Origin: CADEDH01 sp050330635
GTDB taxonomy: Bacteria > Actinomycetota > Acidimicrobiia > Acidimicrobiales > SZUA-35
Assembly: GCA_050330635.1 (NCBI GenBank)
Contig: JBHJNQ010000014.1
Span: forward strand, 10,357 to 74,356
Reading direction: 5' to 3'
Length of the DNA: 64,000 nucleotides
Every line of letters begins with the position of its first letter. Positions within the stretch are counted from its first letter, which is position 1. The position numbers were made by a program, and so were the translations under genes. The notes under the pieces are model-generated. The model did not search any database, was not told where the DNA came from, and saw only the letters and a list, made by a program, of their open reading frames with translations. Below are positions 45,238 through 53,884 of the stretch, piece after piece.

Positions 45238-45696
45238 ATGGACATACGGCGGATCACCGAAGTGGGCATCGCGGTACGGAGCCTCGACCAGGCGGTGACC
45301 ATGTTCACCGAGCTGTTCAACGCCGAGGTGGGGCCCGTGATCGACGTACCCCTGTACGACATGCGGTTCCGCATGTGCCGGGTGGGCAAGGTCGACTTCG
45401 AGGTGATGGAGCCCACGGCCGACAAGGGTGTGATCCACGACTTCCTGATCACTCGGGGCGAGGGGCTGCACCACATCGCCTTCGCCGTCGACGACGTCAA
45501 CGAGACGATGGGCGCGCTGGCGGCCAAGGGCGTCCGGTTCGTCACCGATCCGCCGATGACCAACAGCTTCCCGATGGTCGATTACGCCGGCCGACACATC
45601 GAGGGCGACATCAGCTTCACCTTCTCCCACCCGGCATCGTTCCTCGGCATCCTCTTCGAGTTCATCCAGTACCCGCCCGAGTACCAGACACCGTAG
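45238..45696 (+). CDS. VOC family protein, methylmalonyl-CoA epimerase-like
   Basis: This 152-residue protein has two glyoxalase-fold halves: ITEVGIAVRSLDQAVTMFTE and GLHHIAFAVDDVNETMGAL. The histidine and glutamate pattern (HHIAFAV, ILFEFIQY) fits methylmalonyl-CoA epimerase, which links (S)- and (R)-methylmalonyl-CoA in propionate metabolism. A wider VOC role is possible. It agrees with the MMSDH gene and with B12 demand, but no mutase gene is in the window. Confidence 0.82.
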   Translation: MDIRRITEVGIAVRSLDQAVTMFTELFNAEVGPVIDVPLYDMRFRMCRVGKVDFEVMEPTADKGVIHDFLITRGEGLHHIAFAVDDVNETMGALAAKGVRFVTDPPMTNSFPMVDYAGRHIEGDISFTFSHPASFLGILFEFIQYPPEYQTP

Positions 45697-45850
45697 TGAC
45701 CGGGCCGCCACGGTCGGCTGCCGCCCCGGCGTCCCGCCATCCCGTCGAGCCCACCGACCGGTCCGGTGCGACTCCGGCGCTGTGCGGGCCGGCTATGGTC
45801 GCCGGTGCGGTCGAGTGCCGGCCGCCACCGACCGACCCCGAGGAGTGCCC

Positions 45851-46312
45851 GTGATCGCCACCGGCGACGTCGTCGACGACTTCCAGGCCGTCGACCAGCA
45901 CGGCTCCGCCGTGACCCTGGCCGACCTGCTGGCCGACGGTCCGCTCGTCCTCTACTTCTACATCAAGGCCAAGACCCCGGGTTGAACGAAGGAGAGCTGC
46001 CATTTCCGTGATCTCTCGGGCGAGTTCGCCTCGCTCGGGGCCCGGATCGTGGGAATCAGCGCCGATCAGGTCGATCGGCAACGCGACTTCGACGAGATCA
46101 ACTCCCTCGGGTTCCCCCTGTTGTCCGACCCCGACCGGGCGGTGGCCCAGCAGTTCGGGGTCAAGCGACCGGGGCCCCTGCCGACCAGGCGGGCCACGTT
46201 CGTCATCGACACCGACCGCCGGGTCCTGGCCGCCATCACCAGCGAGACCGGCATGCACACCCACGCCGACGAGGCCCTGGCCGTCCTCCGCCGCCGTGGC
46301 CGGAACGACTGA
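45851..46312 (+). CDS. Peroxiredoxin (BCP/PrxQ type), probable selenoprotein with in-frame TGA at the catalytic position
   Basis: The GTG at 45851 follows AGGAG. The frame reads to 45982, meets TGA at 45983-45985, and continues without shift to a TGA at 46310. Read through, it is a 153-residue BCP/PrxQ peroxiredoxin of normal length: LVLYFYIKAKTPG, then U45, then TKESCHFRDL. The TGA is exactly the peroxidatic Cys codon; the resolving Cys50 is intact. Codons right after it (CAT, CGT, GAT) are atypical for this gene, as expected if they form a SECIS hairpin. A nonsense mutation in a Cys codon is the alternative. Function would be thiol-dependent peroxide reduction. Confidence 0.82.
45986..46017 (+). 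promoter_or_regulatory. Candidate SECIS-like hairpin after the in-frame TGA
   Basis: Two alternative short stems can be drawn just after the TGA. One pairs GGAGA (45991-45995) with TTTCC (46003-46007) around a seven-base loop beginning with G. The other pairs GAGAG (45992-45996) with CTCTC (46013-46017). Bacterial SECIS elements sit here and are loosely conserved, so the drawing is suggestive only. Confidence 0.35.
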
Positions 46313-46327
46313 GCCGGGCGACTCCGG

Positions 46328-47419
46328 TCAGTCGAACGTGATGACCGTCCGGGCCACCTCGCCATCCTTCATCATGCGGTAGCCGTCGTTGACCCCCTCG
46401 AGGTCGATCGTGGCCGACACCATCTCGTCGAGCAGGAGCCGACCGTCGAGGTACATGTCGATCATGCGCGGAATGTCGGTGCGGAACTGGTTGGAGCCCA
46501 TCATCGACCCCTGCAGCTTCTTCTCCTGGAGGAAATCGATGCCCCGTAGCTCGACCACGTCCTTGGATGGGACCATGCCGATCACGGTGGCGGTGCCGCC
46601 GACGGCGAGCATGTCGAAGGCCTGACGCACGGTGGCGGCCCGGCCGATCGCCTCGAAGGAGTAGTCGACCCCGCCGTCCGACAGGTCCTTGACGGCAGCG
46701 ACGACGTCGTCGGTTTCGGCGGCGTTGACGAAGTGGGTGCCGCCCATCTGGCCCGCCGTCTCCAGCTTCGACGACGAGATGTCGACCACGATGATCCTGT
46801 TGGCCCCGGCGATGCGGGCACCCTGGATGGCGGCCAGGCCGATGCCGCCGGCCCCGATCACGCACACGGTCGAGCCCACCTCGACCCGCGCCGTGCGCAC
46901 GACGGCGCCGAAGCCGGTGGTGATCCCGCAACCGATGAGGCACGCCTTGTCGAGCGGCATCTCCTCGATGACCTTCACGAGCCCGTTCTGGTGGACGAGC
47001 ATCTCCTGGGCGAAACCGCCGAGGCGGGCCATCTGGTCGACGGGGGTGCCGTCGGCCCGGGTCAGCCGCGCCGGAGCGTCCTTGGCTCGCGACGTGGCCT
47101 TGGGGTTGGCGCAGCGGTTGGGATGGCCGCCCAGGCACTGGGGGCACTGGCCGCAGAAGATCGACAGGCACGCTACCACGTGGTCGCCGGGCCCGACGTA
47201 GTCGACGCCCTCGCCGACGGCCTGAACGATCCCCGCCGATTCATGGCCCATGACGATGGGGAGGGTGGTCCGGAACAGGCCCTCCATGAAGTGGAGATCG
47301 CTGTGGCAGAGGCCGGCGCCGACCACCTGGATCAGGACCTCTCCCGGACCGGGCTTGTCGATGCTGAGGTCCTCGATGACGAGATCGCCGGGCTGTTCGG
47401 TGAGTACGGCTGCCTTCAT
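46328..47419 (-). CDS. Zn-dependent alcohol dehydrogenase
   Basis: This 363-residue medium-chain dehydrogenase has catalytic zinc ligands GLCHSDLH and GHESAG, structural zinc cysteines CGQCPQCLGGHPNRC and the Rossmann motif VIGAGGIGLAAIQGA. The subfamily resembles actinobacterial NDMA-dependent or class III-like alcohol dehydrogenases (IGCGITTGFGAV). The start at 47419 follows GGGAAG. It converges on the peroxiredoxin gene with only 15 bases between stops and diverges from the enolase-superfamily gene. Confidence 0.93.
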   Translation of the reverse strand: MKAAVLTEQPGDLVIEDLSIDKPGPGEVLIQVVGAGLCHSDLHFMEGLFRTTLPIVMGHESAGIVQAVGEGVDYVGPGDHVVACLSIFCGQCPQCLGGHPNRCANPKATSRAKDAPARLTRADGTPVDQMARLGGFAQEMLVHQNGLVKVIEEMPLDKACLIGCGITTGFGAVVRTARVEVGSTVCVIGAGGIGLAAIQGARIAGANRIIVVDISSSKLETAGQMGGTHFVNAAETDDVVAAVKDLSDGGVDYSFEAIGRAATVRQAFDMLAVGGTATVIGMVPSKDVVELRGIDFLQEKKLQGSMMGSNQFRTDIPRMIDMYLDGRLLLDEMVSATIDLEGVNDGYRMMKDGEVARTVITFD

Positions 47420-47476
47420 GTGTGCTTCCCCTTCTGGTGGTTGCCGCCACGTTAGAGCCGTGACAACGTGGCCGCC

Positions 47477-48706
47477 ATGACAGATGGAACGAGTCACTCC
47501 CAGCCGGTCACCGCCACCGGAGTGGAGACCCTCCACTGCGACGCCGGTTGGCGCAACTACCACTTCTGCAAGGTGTCGACCGACGAGGGCATCGTCGGCT
47601 GGAGCGAGTTCGACGAGGGGTTCGGGTCGCCCGGGGTAAGTACCGTGATCGAGGCGCTGGCCCCGCGGGTGATCGGCACGTCGGTCAACGATCACGAGCG
47701 GACCTACACCGAGCTGTTCCACGCCACCCGCCCGGCCGCCGGCTCGGTCGTCGGTCAGGGCCTGGGGGCGATCGAGAACGCGCTCCTCGACGCCAAGGCC
47801 AAGGCCCTCGGCGTTCCCGTCCACGACCTCCTCGGCGGACGACTGCGAGACCGCATCCGGGTGTACTGGTCGCATTGCGCCACCTGGCGCATCGCCTACC
47901 ACCCCTTCTACGGCAACCGGATCACCGATCTGGCCGGCGTGCGAGCGCTCGGCGAGGAGGTTCGCGACCGGGGCTTCACCGCCCTCAAGACCAACATCTT
48001 CACCGAGTGGGACGGTGCCCTGCGCTCGTGGGCCCCGGGTTTCGGCCGGCCCTGGCATCCCGAGCTCACCGCCGACCGCCGGGTCCTGCGGGGCATCGCC
48101 GACGTGCTCGGGGCGTTCCGCTCCGGGGCCGGCGACGACATGGACATCCTCCTCGATGTGAACTTCAACTTCCGCACCGCCGGCGTGTTGGAGGTGCTGC
48201 GCATGCTCGCCGACTTCGACCTGTTCTGGCTCGAGTACGACAACGACAATCCCGACGCTCTGCGCTACGTGCGGGATCACGCCTCGACCCAGATCGCCTC
48301 GCTCGAGACCGTGATCGGCCTGCCTGCCTTCCTCCCCTTCCTCGGGGCCCAGGCGGTCGACGTGGCCATCGTCGACGCCGTGTGGAACGGCACCTGGCAG
48401 GCGATGAAGGTGGCGGCGGCGGCCAACGCCCACGAGGTCCAGGTGGCACCCCACAACTTCTACGGCCACCTGTCGACCATGATGAGCGCCCACTTCGCCA
48501 CCGCGGTGCCCAACCTGCGCATCATGGAGATCGACATCGATCGGCTGCCGTGGGACGACGAGCTGTTCACCACCACGCCGGTCATCGAGGACGGCCACCT
48601 GATCCTCGGCGACGAGCCGGGGTGGGGGACCGAACCCGTGGAGGAGGCCCTCGCCGCCCACCCCCCGAAGGCCGGCCCGGGCTTCCTCGTCAACCGGCGC
48701 CCGTGA
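47477..48706 (+). CDS. Mandelate racemase/muconate lactonizing (enolase superfamily) enzyme
   Basis: This 409-residue protein has an N-terminal capping domain (VETLHCDAGWRNYHFCKV) and a barrel with GFTALKTNI (Lys region), metal ligands in ILLDVNFNF, LFWLEYDNDN and ASLETVIG, and APHNFYGHLS with a catalytic His. This is the pattern of acid-sugar dehydratases such as galactonate dehydratase. The substrate is unknown. A GTG nine bases upstream is an alternative start. The promoter is shared with the divergent dehydrogenase. Confidence 0.9.
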   Translation: MTDGTSHSQPVTATGVETLHCDAGWRNYHFCKVSTDEGIVGWSEFDEGFGSPGVSTVIEALAPRVIGTSVNDHERTYTELFHATRPAAGSVVGQGLGAIENALLDAKAKALGVPVHDLLGGRLRDRIRVYWSHCATWRIAYHPFYGNRITDLAGVRALGEEVRDRGFTALKTNIFTEWDGALRSWAPGFGRPWHPELTADRRVLRGIADVLGAFRSGAGDDMDILLDVNFNFRTAGVLEVLRMLADFDLFWLEYDNDNPDALRYVRDHASTQIASLETVIGLPAFLPFLGAQAVDVAIVDAVWNGTWQAMKVAAAANAHEVQVAPHNFYGHLSTMMSAHFATAVPNLRIMEIDIDRLPWDDELFTTTPVIEDGHLILGDEPGWGTEPVEEALAAHPPKAGPGFLVNRRP

Positions 48707-48732
48707 CCAGGGCCCCGTGGGGGTCGCTGCCC

Positions 48733-48852
48733 GTCTTCGACCAGAAACGCCGGTTCCGTTACGACCGGCGTCGAGGGCACCCGTTCATCACCACCGGGCT
48801 GTGGGCATGGTCACGCCATCCCAACTGCGCCGGCGAGATCCTCGTGCCGCGT
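48733..48852 (+). pseudogene. Fragment of a DUF1295/steroid 5-alpha-reductase-like gene
   Basis: VFDQKRRFRYDRRRGHPFIT followed by TGLWAWSRHPN and GEILV closely matches the conserved core of this membrane reductase family (typically RFI-GLWAWSRHPNYFGEI). No start or rest of the gene remains. It sits between the enolase-superfamily gene and the copper promoter. Confidence 0.65.
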
Positions 48853-48871
48853 CCGCCCCGTCGGCGACCCC

Positions 48872-48903
48872 TTGACCTTCAAGTCGAATAGAAGCTTTAT
48901 GCT
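48872..48903 (+). promoter_or_regulatory. MerR-type copper-responsive promoter
   Basis: TTGACC (48872-48877) and TATGCT (48898-48903) are separated by 20 bases, a long spacer typical of MerR/CueR-regulated promoters. The spacer contains a dyad (CTTC...GAAG) resembling the CueR box. It lies 31 bases before the ATPase GTG. The patch is AT-rich against its surroundings. The regulator gene is not in the window. Confidence 0.6.
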
Positions 48904-48933
48904 GGAGGGATTGCCAGCAGGAGCAAGGACCGC

Positions 48934-51261
48934 GTGGACACCGACACCGACACCAACACCAACACCCCCACCGACACGACCGGGGACATCGACACCGGGG
49001 GGATGCGCTCGCTGCGGTCCGATCTGGCGATCGAGGGGATGACGTGCTCGGCGTGCGCTTCGCGCATCCAGACCAGGTTGTCGCGTCTCGACGGGGTCAC
49101 CTGGGCCCAGGTCAACTTCGCCACCGGCCGGGCCACGGTCGTCCACGAGGCGGGGGTCAGCGGCGACGACATGCGGGCGGTCATCGAGGGCCTCGGATAC
49201 GGCGTGGTCGACGACGACGATGCCGACGTGGACGGGAGGCGGGAGCGCGACCTGCGGGTCCGGCTCCTCGTCGCCGCCACGTTGACCGTCCCCGTCGTGC
49301 TGTTGTCGATGGTCGGCCCCCTCCAGATCACCGGATGGCAGTGGATCGTCGGCGCCCTCACCACCGTCGTGGTGTTGTGGCCGGGCTGGGTCTTTCACCG
49401 CTCCGCCGCCCTCAACCTCCGCCACGGGTCGACCACGATGGACACTCTTGTGTCGATGGGGTCGCTGTCGGCATGGCTGTGGTCGACCGTCGTCCTCCTC
49501 GCCGGCGACCGGTTCGGCAACGCCGATGCCATGTCCATGGGGGGCACGGCCAACGGGGGCACGGCCGACGGGGGCATGGCGGGAATGGCGGGAATGGCCA
49601 GTGGGCCCGGGGGTCACGTCTACTTCGAGACGGCGGCCGTCATCATCACCCTGATCCTGCTGGGCAAGTGGTTCGAGGTCCGGGCCACCCGACGCACCGG
49701 CGACGCCATCCGGGCCCTGGCCGATCTCGGGGTCACGACGGCGGTGCTCGTCGACGGCACCGTCGTGCGGGCCGACGAGCTCACGATCGGTACCCGTTTC
49801 GTGGTTCGTCCCGGCGACCGGGTCGCCACCGACGGGGTCGTGGTCGACGGTGCCTCGACCGTCGACGCCTCCATGGTCACCGGGGAGCCGGTCCCGGTCG
49901 ACGTGACCGTGGGTGACGAGGTGATCGGGGCCACCATCAACGGCAACGGCTCCGTGATCGTCGAGGCCACCAGGGTCGGGGCCGACACGACGCTGGCCCA
50001 GATCATCCGCCTGGTCGACGAGGCCCAGGGCAGCCGGGCCGAGGTCCAGCGCCTGGCCGATCGGGTCTCGGCCGTGTTCGTGCCGGTCGCCATAGCGGTG
50101 GCCCTCGTGACCCTCGCCGGCTGGCTCGTCGTCGGCGGTGCCGTGCACGCAGCCTTCTCCGCCGCCGTGGCCGTGCTGATCATCGCCTGCCCGTGTGCCC
50201 TCGGCCTGGCCACGCCGCTGGGGATCATGGTCGGCACCGGTCGTGGAGCCCAGCTCGGGGTGTTGATCAAGGGGGGCGAGGTCCTGGAGGACACCCGGAC
50301 CATCGACCAGATCGTGCTCGACAAGACCGGCACCATCACCGAGGGACGGATGGAGCTGGTCGACATCGTCGCCCCCGGAGGTGACGGCAACCGTCTATTG
50401 GCCCTCGCCGCTGCCCTCGAGGCCCGATCCGAGCATCCGATCGCCCAGGCCGTGTCGGCTGCGGTGACCGATCTCGCCCCGGTCACCGGCTTCGAAAACC
50501 AGCCCGGTCGGGGCGTCGTCGGCACCGTGGAGGGGATCGAGGTTCGAGTCGGGCGCCGAGCCCTGTTCGACACGGTTCCCGACGACGTCGAGGCGGCGGC
50601 GGTGCGGGCCGAGGACGGAGGGTCGACCGCCGTGCTGGCCGGACGGGGGGGCACGGCCGAGGCCGTGCTCGTCGTCGCCGATCGGATCAAGGCCACGTCG
50701 GCCCAGGCCGTGGCGGCGCTGGCCGCCCAGGGACTCACCGTGTCGCTGCTCACCGGTGACAACCGCCGCACGGCGGCCACCGTGGCCGCCGCCGTGGGTA
50801 TCGAGCATGTGATCGCCGAGGTGATGCCCGAAGACAAGGCGGCCGAGATCCGCCGTCTCCAGGAGGCGGGACACCGGGTGGCGATGGTGGGCGACGGGAT
50901 CAACGACGCCCCCGCACTGGCCCAGGCCGACCTCGGCATCGCCGTCGGTACGGGGACCGACGTCGCCATCGAGGCCTCCGATCTCACCGTGGTGTCGGGC
51001 GACCTGCGGGCCGTGGCCGACGCCATCGCCCTGGCCCGCCGCACCCTGGCCACGATCAAGGGCAACCTGTTCTGGGCCTTCGCCTACAATGCGGCGGCCA
51101 TCCCGCTTGCCGCCTTCGGGGTGTTGAACCCGATGATCGCCGCCGGGGCGATGGGGATCTCGTCGCTGTTCGTCGTCTCCAACAGCCTCCGGCTCCGGCG
51201 TTTCGCCGGGTACCGCCACACCGACCGCTCATCCGCCGACGAAGGGAGCCTCCGACGGTGA
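48934..51261 (+). CDS. copA: Copper-translocating P1B-type ATPase
   Basis: This 775-residue pump exports Cu(I). It has an N-terminal Asp/Thr-rich leader, one heavy-metal-associated domain with MTCSAC at residues 36-41, a Met/Gly-rich extracellular loop (GMAGMAGMAS), TGEPVPV, the ion-binding CPC in IIACPCALGLATP, phosphorylation site DKTGTITEG, the SEHPIAQ motif and GDGINDAPAL. All catalytic parts are present. The GTG start follows AGGAGCAAGG. It is coupled to the chaperone gene by a GTGA overlap and preceded by a MerR-type promoter. Confidence 0.95.
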   Translation: MDTDTDTNTNTPTDTTGDIDTGGMRSLRSDLAIEGMTCSACASRIQTRLSRLDGVTWAQVNFATGRATVVHEAGVSGDDMRAVIEGLGYGVVDDDDADVDGRRERDLRVRLLVAATLTVPVVLLSMVGPLQITGWQWIVGALTTVVVLWPGWVFHRSAALNLRHGSTTMDTLVSMGSLSAWLWSTVVLLAGDRFGNADAMSMGGTANGGTADGGMAGMAGMASGPGGHVYFETAAVIITLILLGKWFEVRATRRTGDAIRALADLGVTTAVLVDGTVVRADELTIGTRFVVRPGDRVATDGVVVDGASTVDASMVTGEPVPVDVTVGDEVIGATINGNGSVIVEATRVGADTTLAQIIRLVDEAQGSRAEVQRLADRVSAVFVPVAIAVALVTLAGWLVVGGAVHAAFSAAVAVLIIACPCALGLATPLGIMVGTGRGAQLGVLIKGGEVLEDTRTIDQIVLDKTGTITEGRMELVDIVAPGGDGNRLLALAAALEARSEHPIAQAVSAAVTDLAPVTGFENQPGRGVVGTVEGIEVRVGRRALFDTVPDDVEAAAVRAEDGGSTAVLAGRGGTAEAVLVVADRIKATSAQAVAALAAQGLTVSLLTGDNRRTAATVAAAVGIEHVIAEVMPEDKAAEIRRLQEAGHRVAMVGDGINDAPALAQADLGIAVGTGTDVAIEASDLTVVSGDLRAVADAIALARRTLATIKGNLFWAFAYNAAAIPLAAFGVLNPMIAAGAMGISSLFVVSNSLRLRRFAGYRHTDRSSADEGSLRR

Positions 51262-51464
51262 CCAGCCAGACCAGGTCCTACTCCGTGCCCGCCATCAGCT
51301 GCCGTCACTGCATCGACGCCATCACCACCGAGGTGTGCAAGCTGGCCGATGTGCGCGACGTCTCGATCGACCTCGACACCAAGGTGGTGACCGTCGTCGG
51401 TACCCCCGCCGACGCCGACGTGATCGCCGCCATCGACGAGGCCGGCTTCGAGGTCGCGGTCTGA
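51258..51464 (+). CDS. copZ: Copper chaperone, heavy-metal-associated domain
   Basis: This 68-residue protein is a single HMA domain with the metal motif ISCRHCIDAI (CxxC) and the end EAGFEVAV. It should carry Cu(I) to the ATPase encoded immediately upstream. The start overlaps the ATPase stop by four bases. Histidine between the cysteines (CRHC) is common in CopZ-like proteins. Confidence 0.93.
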   Translation: MTSQTRSYSVPAISCRHCIDAITTEVCKLADVRDVSIDLDTKVVTVVGTPADADVIAAIDEAGFEVAV

Positions 51465-51486
51465 TCCAGCCTCGTAGCCTGGCCCG

Positions 51487-52330
51487 ATGTTCGAGCCAGA
51501 GCTGCTGGGCGAGATCCGGTCCCGGTTCCACCACGTCGACCGCTGCCCCTACCAGGGTGAGCGGGTCTTCTTCGAGAACGCCGGGGGGTCGCTGACCCTG
51601 CGGGCCGTGGTCGATCGGGCCGCCGAGCTGTTGGCGGTGCCCGACAACCTGGGCCGGGCCAATCCGGCGTCGGCCGCCCTCGGTGAGCTCGTGGCCGAGC
51701 GCCGCAGGGACATGATGACGCTGTTCGGCGCCGGGAGCGGTCAGGTCTTCGTCGGGGAGACCGGCACCGAGCTGCTGGGACGTCTGATCCGTTCGGCGGT
51801 CTGGGCCACGACGCCGCCGCCATCCGCAGCGTGGCCCCCGACTGTTTCGTCATCGTCGACGGCATCCAGCACGCCGCCCATGGTCACATCGCTGTGGACC
51901 GCTACGACGTCGACGGTTACGTGGTGTCGGGCTACAAGCTGTTCTCCCGCCACAACTATGGGGTGGCGTGGATCTCGGACCGGCTGGCCGCCCCGCCCCA
52001 CGACACCCTCGACGGCGCCCCGCCCCACGTCTGGGAGCTCGGCACTCGCGACACCTCGGCCTACGCCACCTTCTCCGAGGTGGTCCGCTATCTGGCCTGG
52101 CCCGGGGATCGGGTCGACCCCGATGGGGGGGCCGAGACCGACACCCGGACGCGGTGGTGGCGGCCCTCGGCACCGCGGGGATCAGGACCCACGCCCGCGT
52201 CCGCGACCACTACTCGGCCGGCATCCTCGAGCCGTTGGGGGTGGTGGACTGCGTGCGGGCCTCGGTCTGCCACTACAACTCGCTGGAGGAGGTCGAGCGG
52301 TTCCTGGCCGCCGTCAACGATCTCGTCTGA
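51487..52330 (+). pseudogene. Cysteine desulfurase-like (class V aminotransferase) gene with two internal deletions
   Basis: Three well-preserved blocks lie in three frames. The first is the N-terminus FFENAGGSLTLRAVVDRAAE to GTELLGRLIRSAV. The second runs from AAIRSVAPDCFVIVDGIQHA through SGYKLFSRHNYG (the PLP lysine block) to SEVVRYLAWPGD. The third is the C-terminus VVAALGTAGIRTHARVRDHY to AAVNDLV. About 60 residues are missing at the join near 51810 and about 75 near 52140. No functional enzyme can be made. Confidence 0.85.
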
Positions 52331-52374
52331 TCACGATTTCGGCCGGCGGGGGAGTGGAGCTAGCGTCGCTCGAC

Positions 52375-53562
52375 ATGACCTCAGTCGACGATATCCGGGA
52401 TCAGCTGGCCCGGATCCTCGAACCACGGACGGCCGAGACCCGCCTCACCACCATGGGGGCGGGCTCCGACGACCTCGACGACGGCCGGGCCTACCTGGCG
52501 GCCACGGTCGACGGGGGTTGGCACGTCCCCCGATGGCCGGCGGATCACGGGGGCCGGGGGGCCGATGCGTCCGAGGCGGCCGCCATCGGTTCGGTGCTAC
52601 GGGAGTTCGTCGTCCCTGACCTGTATCCGTTCGCCATCGGTATCGGCATGGTGGGCCCGGCCCTGCTGGCCCACGGCACGGACGAGCAGCGCCGACGGTG
52701 GCTCCGGCCCATCGCTGCCGGTACCGAGATCTGGTGCCAGATGTTCTCCGAGCCCGAGGCCGGGTCGGATCTGGCCAACGTGGCCCTGCGGGCCGTCGAC
52801 GACGGCGACGAGTGGGTGCTGTCGGGCCAGAAGACGTGGACCAGCCGGGCCATGTGGGCCGACTGGGGGGTGTGCCTGGCCCGCACCGCACCCGAGCAGC
52901 CCAAGCACAAGGGGCTCACGATGTTCGTCGTGGCCATGGACCAGCCGGGCGTCGAGGTGCGGCCACTGGCCCAGATGAACGGCGACACCCACTTCTCCGA
53001 GGTCTTCGTCACCGAGGCCCGCATCCCCGACGAGCATCGCATCGGTGACGTGGGCGAGGGATGGCGGGTGGCGATGACGATCCTGGCCCACGAGCGGGCC
53101 GGGGGTGGTAGCCGGGGTGGTGGCGACGGCGCGGCCAAGGGGGCCCGCCTGCCGACCTGGTTGGCCGACCTGGCGGCGCTGGGGGCGCTCGGCGATCCGA
53201 TCCGCCGCCACGAGGCCGTCACGGTCCACACCCATGACCAGGTGGCGCGCTGGACCGGCCAGCGGGGGACCGACGAGGCCCGGGGTGGGGCCCCCTCGCC
53301 CGCCGGGTCGGGGGCCAAGCTGCGCGCCGTCCGCTCCTACAAGGGGCGGGCCTGGCTGGCGAATCGGTCGGTCGGTGCCGCCGGGATGCTCGTCGACGGA
53401 CACGGCCACATCGAGACGATCACGGCGCCGTCGATGTCGATCCGGGGTGGGACCGACGAGATCCAGCGCAACATCCTGGGCGAGCGGGTGCTCGGCCTAC
53501 CGGGCGAGCCCCGCCTGGACCGCGACGTGCCCTGGAGCGAGAGCCGCAAGGGCGTGATCTGA
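52375..53562 (+). CDS. Acyl-CoA dehydrogenase
   Basis: This 395-residue flavoprotein has CQMFSEPEAGSDLANV, VLSGQKTWTSRAMWADWG, DTHFSEVFVTEARIPDEHRI and the C-terminal IRGGTDEIQRNILGERVLGLP. This is the large-chain or steroid-side-chain type common in actinobacteria. The ATG at 52375 lies 44 bases after the broken desulfurase-like gene; homology begins at this start. Confidence 0.92.
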   Translation: MTSVDDIRDQLARILEPRTAETRLTTMGAGSDDLDDGRAYLAATVDGGWHVPRWPADHGGRGADASEAAAIGSVLREFVVPDLYPFAIGIGMVGPALLAHGTDEQRRRWLRPIAAGTEIWCQMFSEPEAGSDLANVALRAVDDGDEWVLSGQKTWTSRAMWADWGVCLARTAPEQPKHKGLTMFVVAMDQPGVEVRPLAQMNGDTHFSEVFVTEARIPDEHRIGDVGEGWRVAMTILAHERAGGGSRGGGDGAAKGARLPTWLADLAALGALGDPIRRHEAVTVHTHDQVARWTGQRGTDEARGGAPSPAGSGAKLRAVRSYKGRAWLANRSVGAAGMLVDGHGHIETITAPSMSIRGGTDEIQRNILGERVLGLPGEPRLDRDVPWSESRKGVI

Positions 53563-53659
53563 AGCGACCGGGGCGCCGAGCTGTCAGACTGGCGGTGAGA
53601 GGAGGACAGCATGGCGACGACACGGCCCCCGGTAGCCACACCGCCGTCGAGTGGCACGA

Positions 53660-53884
53660 TGTCGTCGTAGCGCTCGATGGCCTCGATCTCGAGGTTGCGA
53701 TCGACCTCGAACTGCTCCGGAACCGTTTCGCCGATCCGGACGCTGCCGAGGCGCTGCAGGTTGGGCATGCCGTCGAGCATGATGATGCGGTCGATCAACC
53801 GCTCGACGTCGCGCATCTCCTCGAAGGACTCCTCGCGTCGCGGATGGCGGTGTCGTTGATCGCCTCGCAGTGGCAGACAACCAT
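53660..53884 (-). pseudogene. Fused remnants of bacterioferritin-associated ferredoxin and bacterioferritin
   Basis: The ATG at 53884, after GGAGG, reads MVVCHCEAINDTAIRDA, the start of a [2Fe-2S] Bfd-like protein with its first two cysteines. At about 53835 it joins, out of frame, to EESFEEMRDVERLIDRIIML and GMPNLQRLGSVRIGET, the middle of bacterioferritin, which stops making sense after EIEAIERYDD. The Bfd C-terminus and the bacterioferritin ends are gone. This removes an iron-storage pair that would be expected beside a DtxR-type regulator. Confidence 0.78.

Noticed and set aside
45983..45985. Frameshift as an explanation for the interrupted peroxiredoxin
   Set aside because: Both halves are in the same frame, so no insertion or deletion is needed; only the TGA interrupts.
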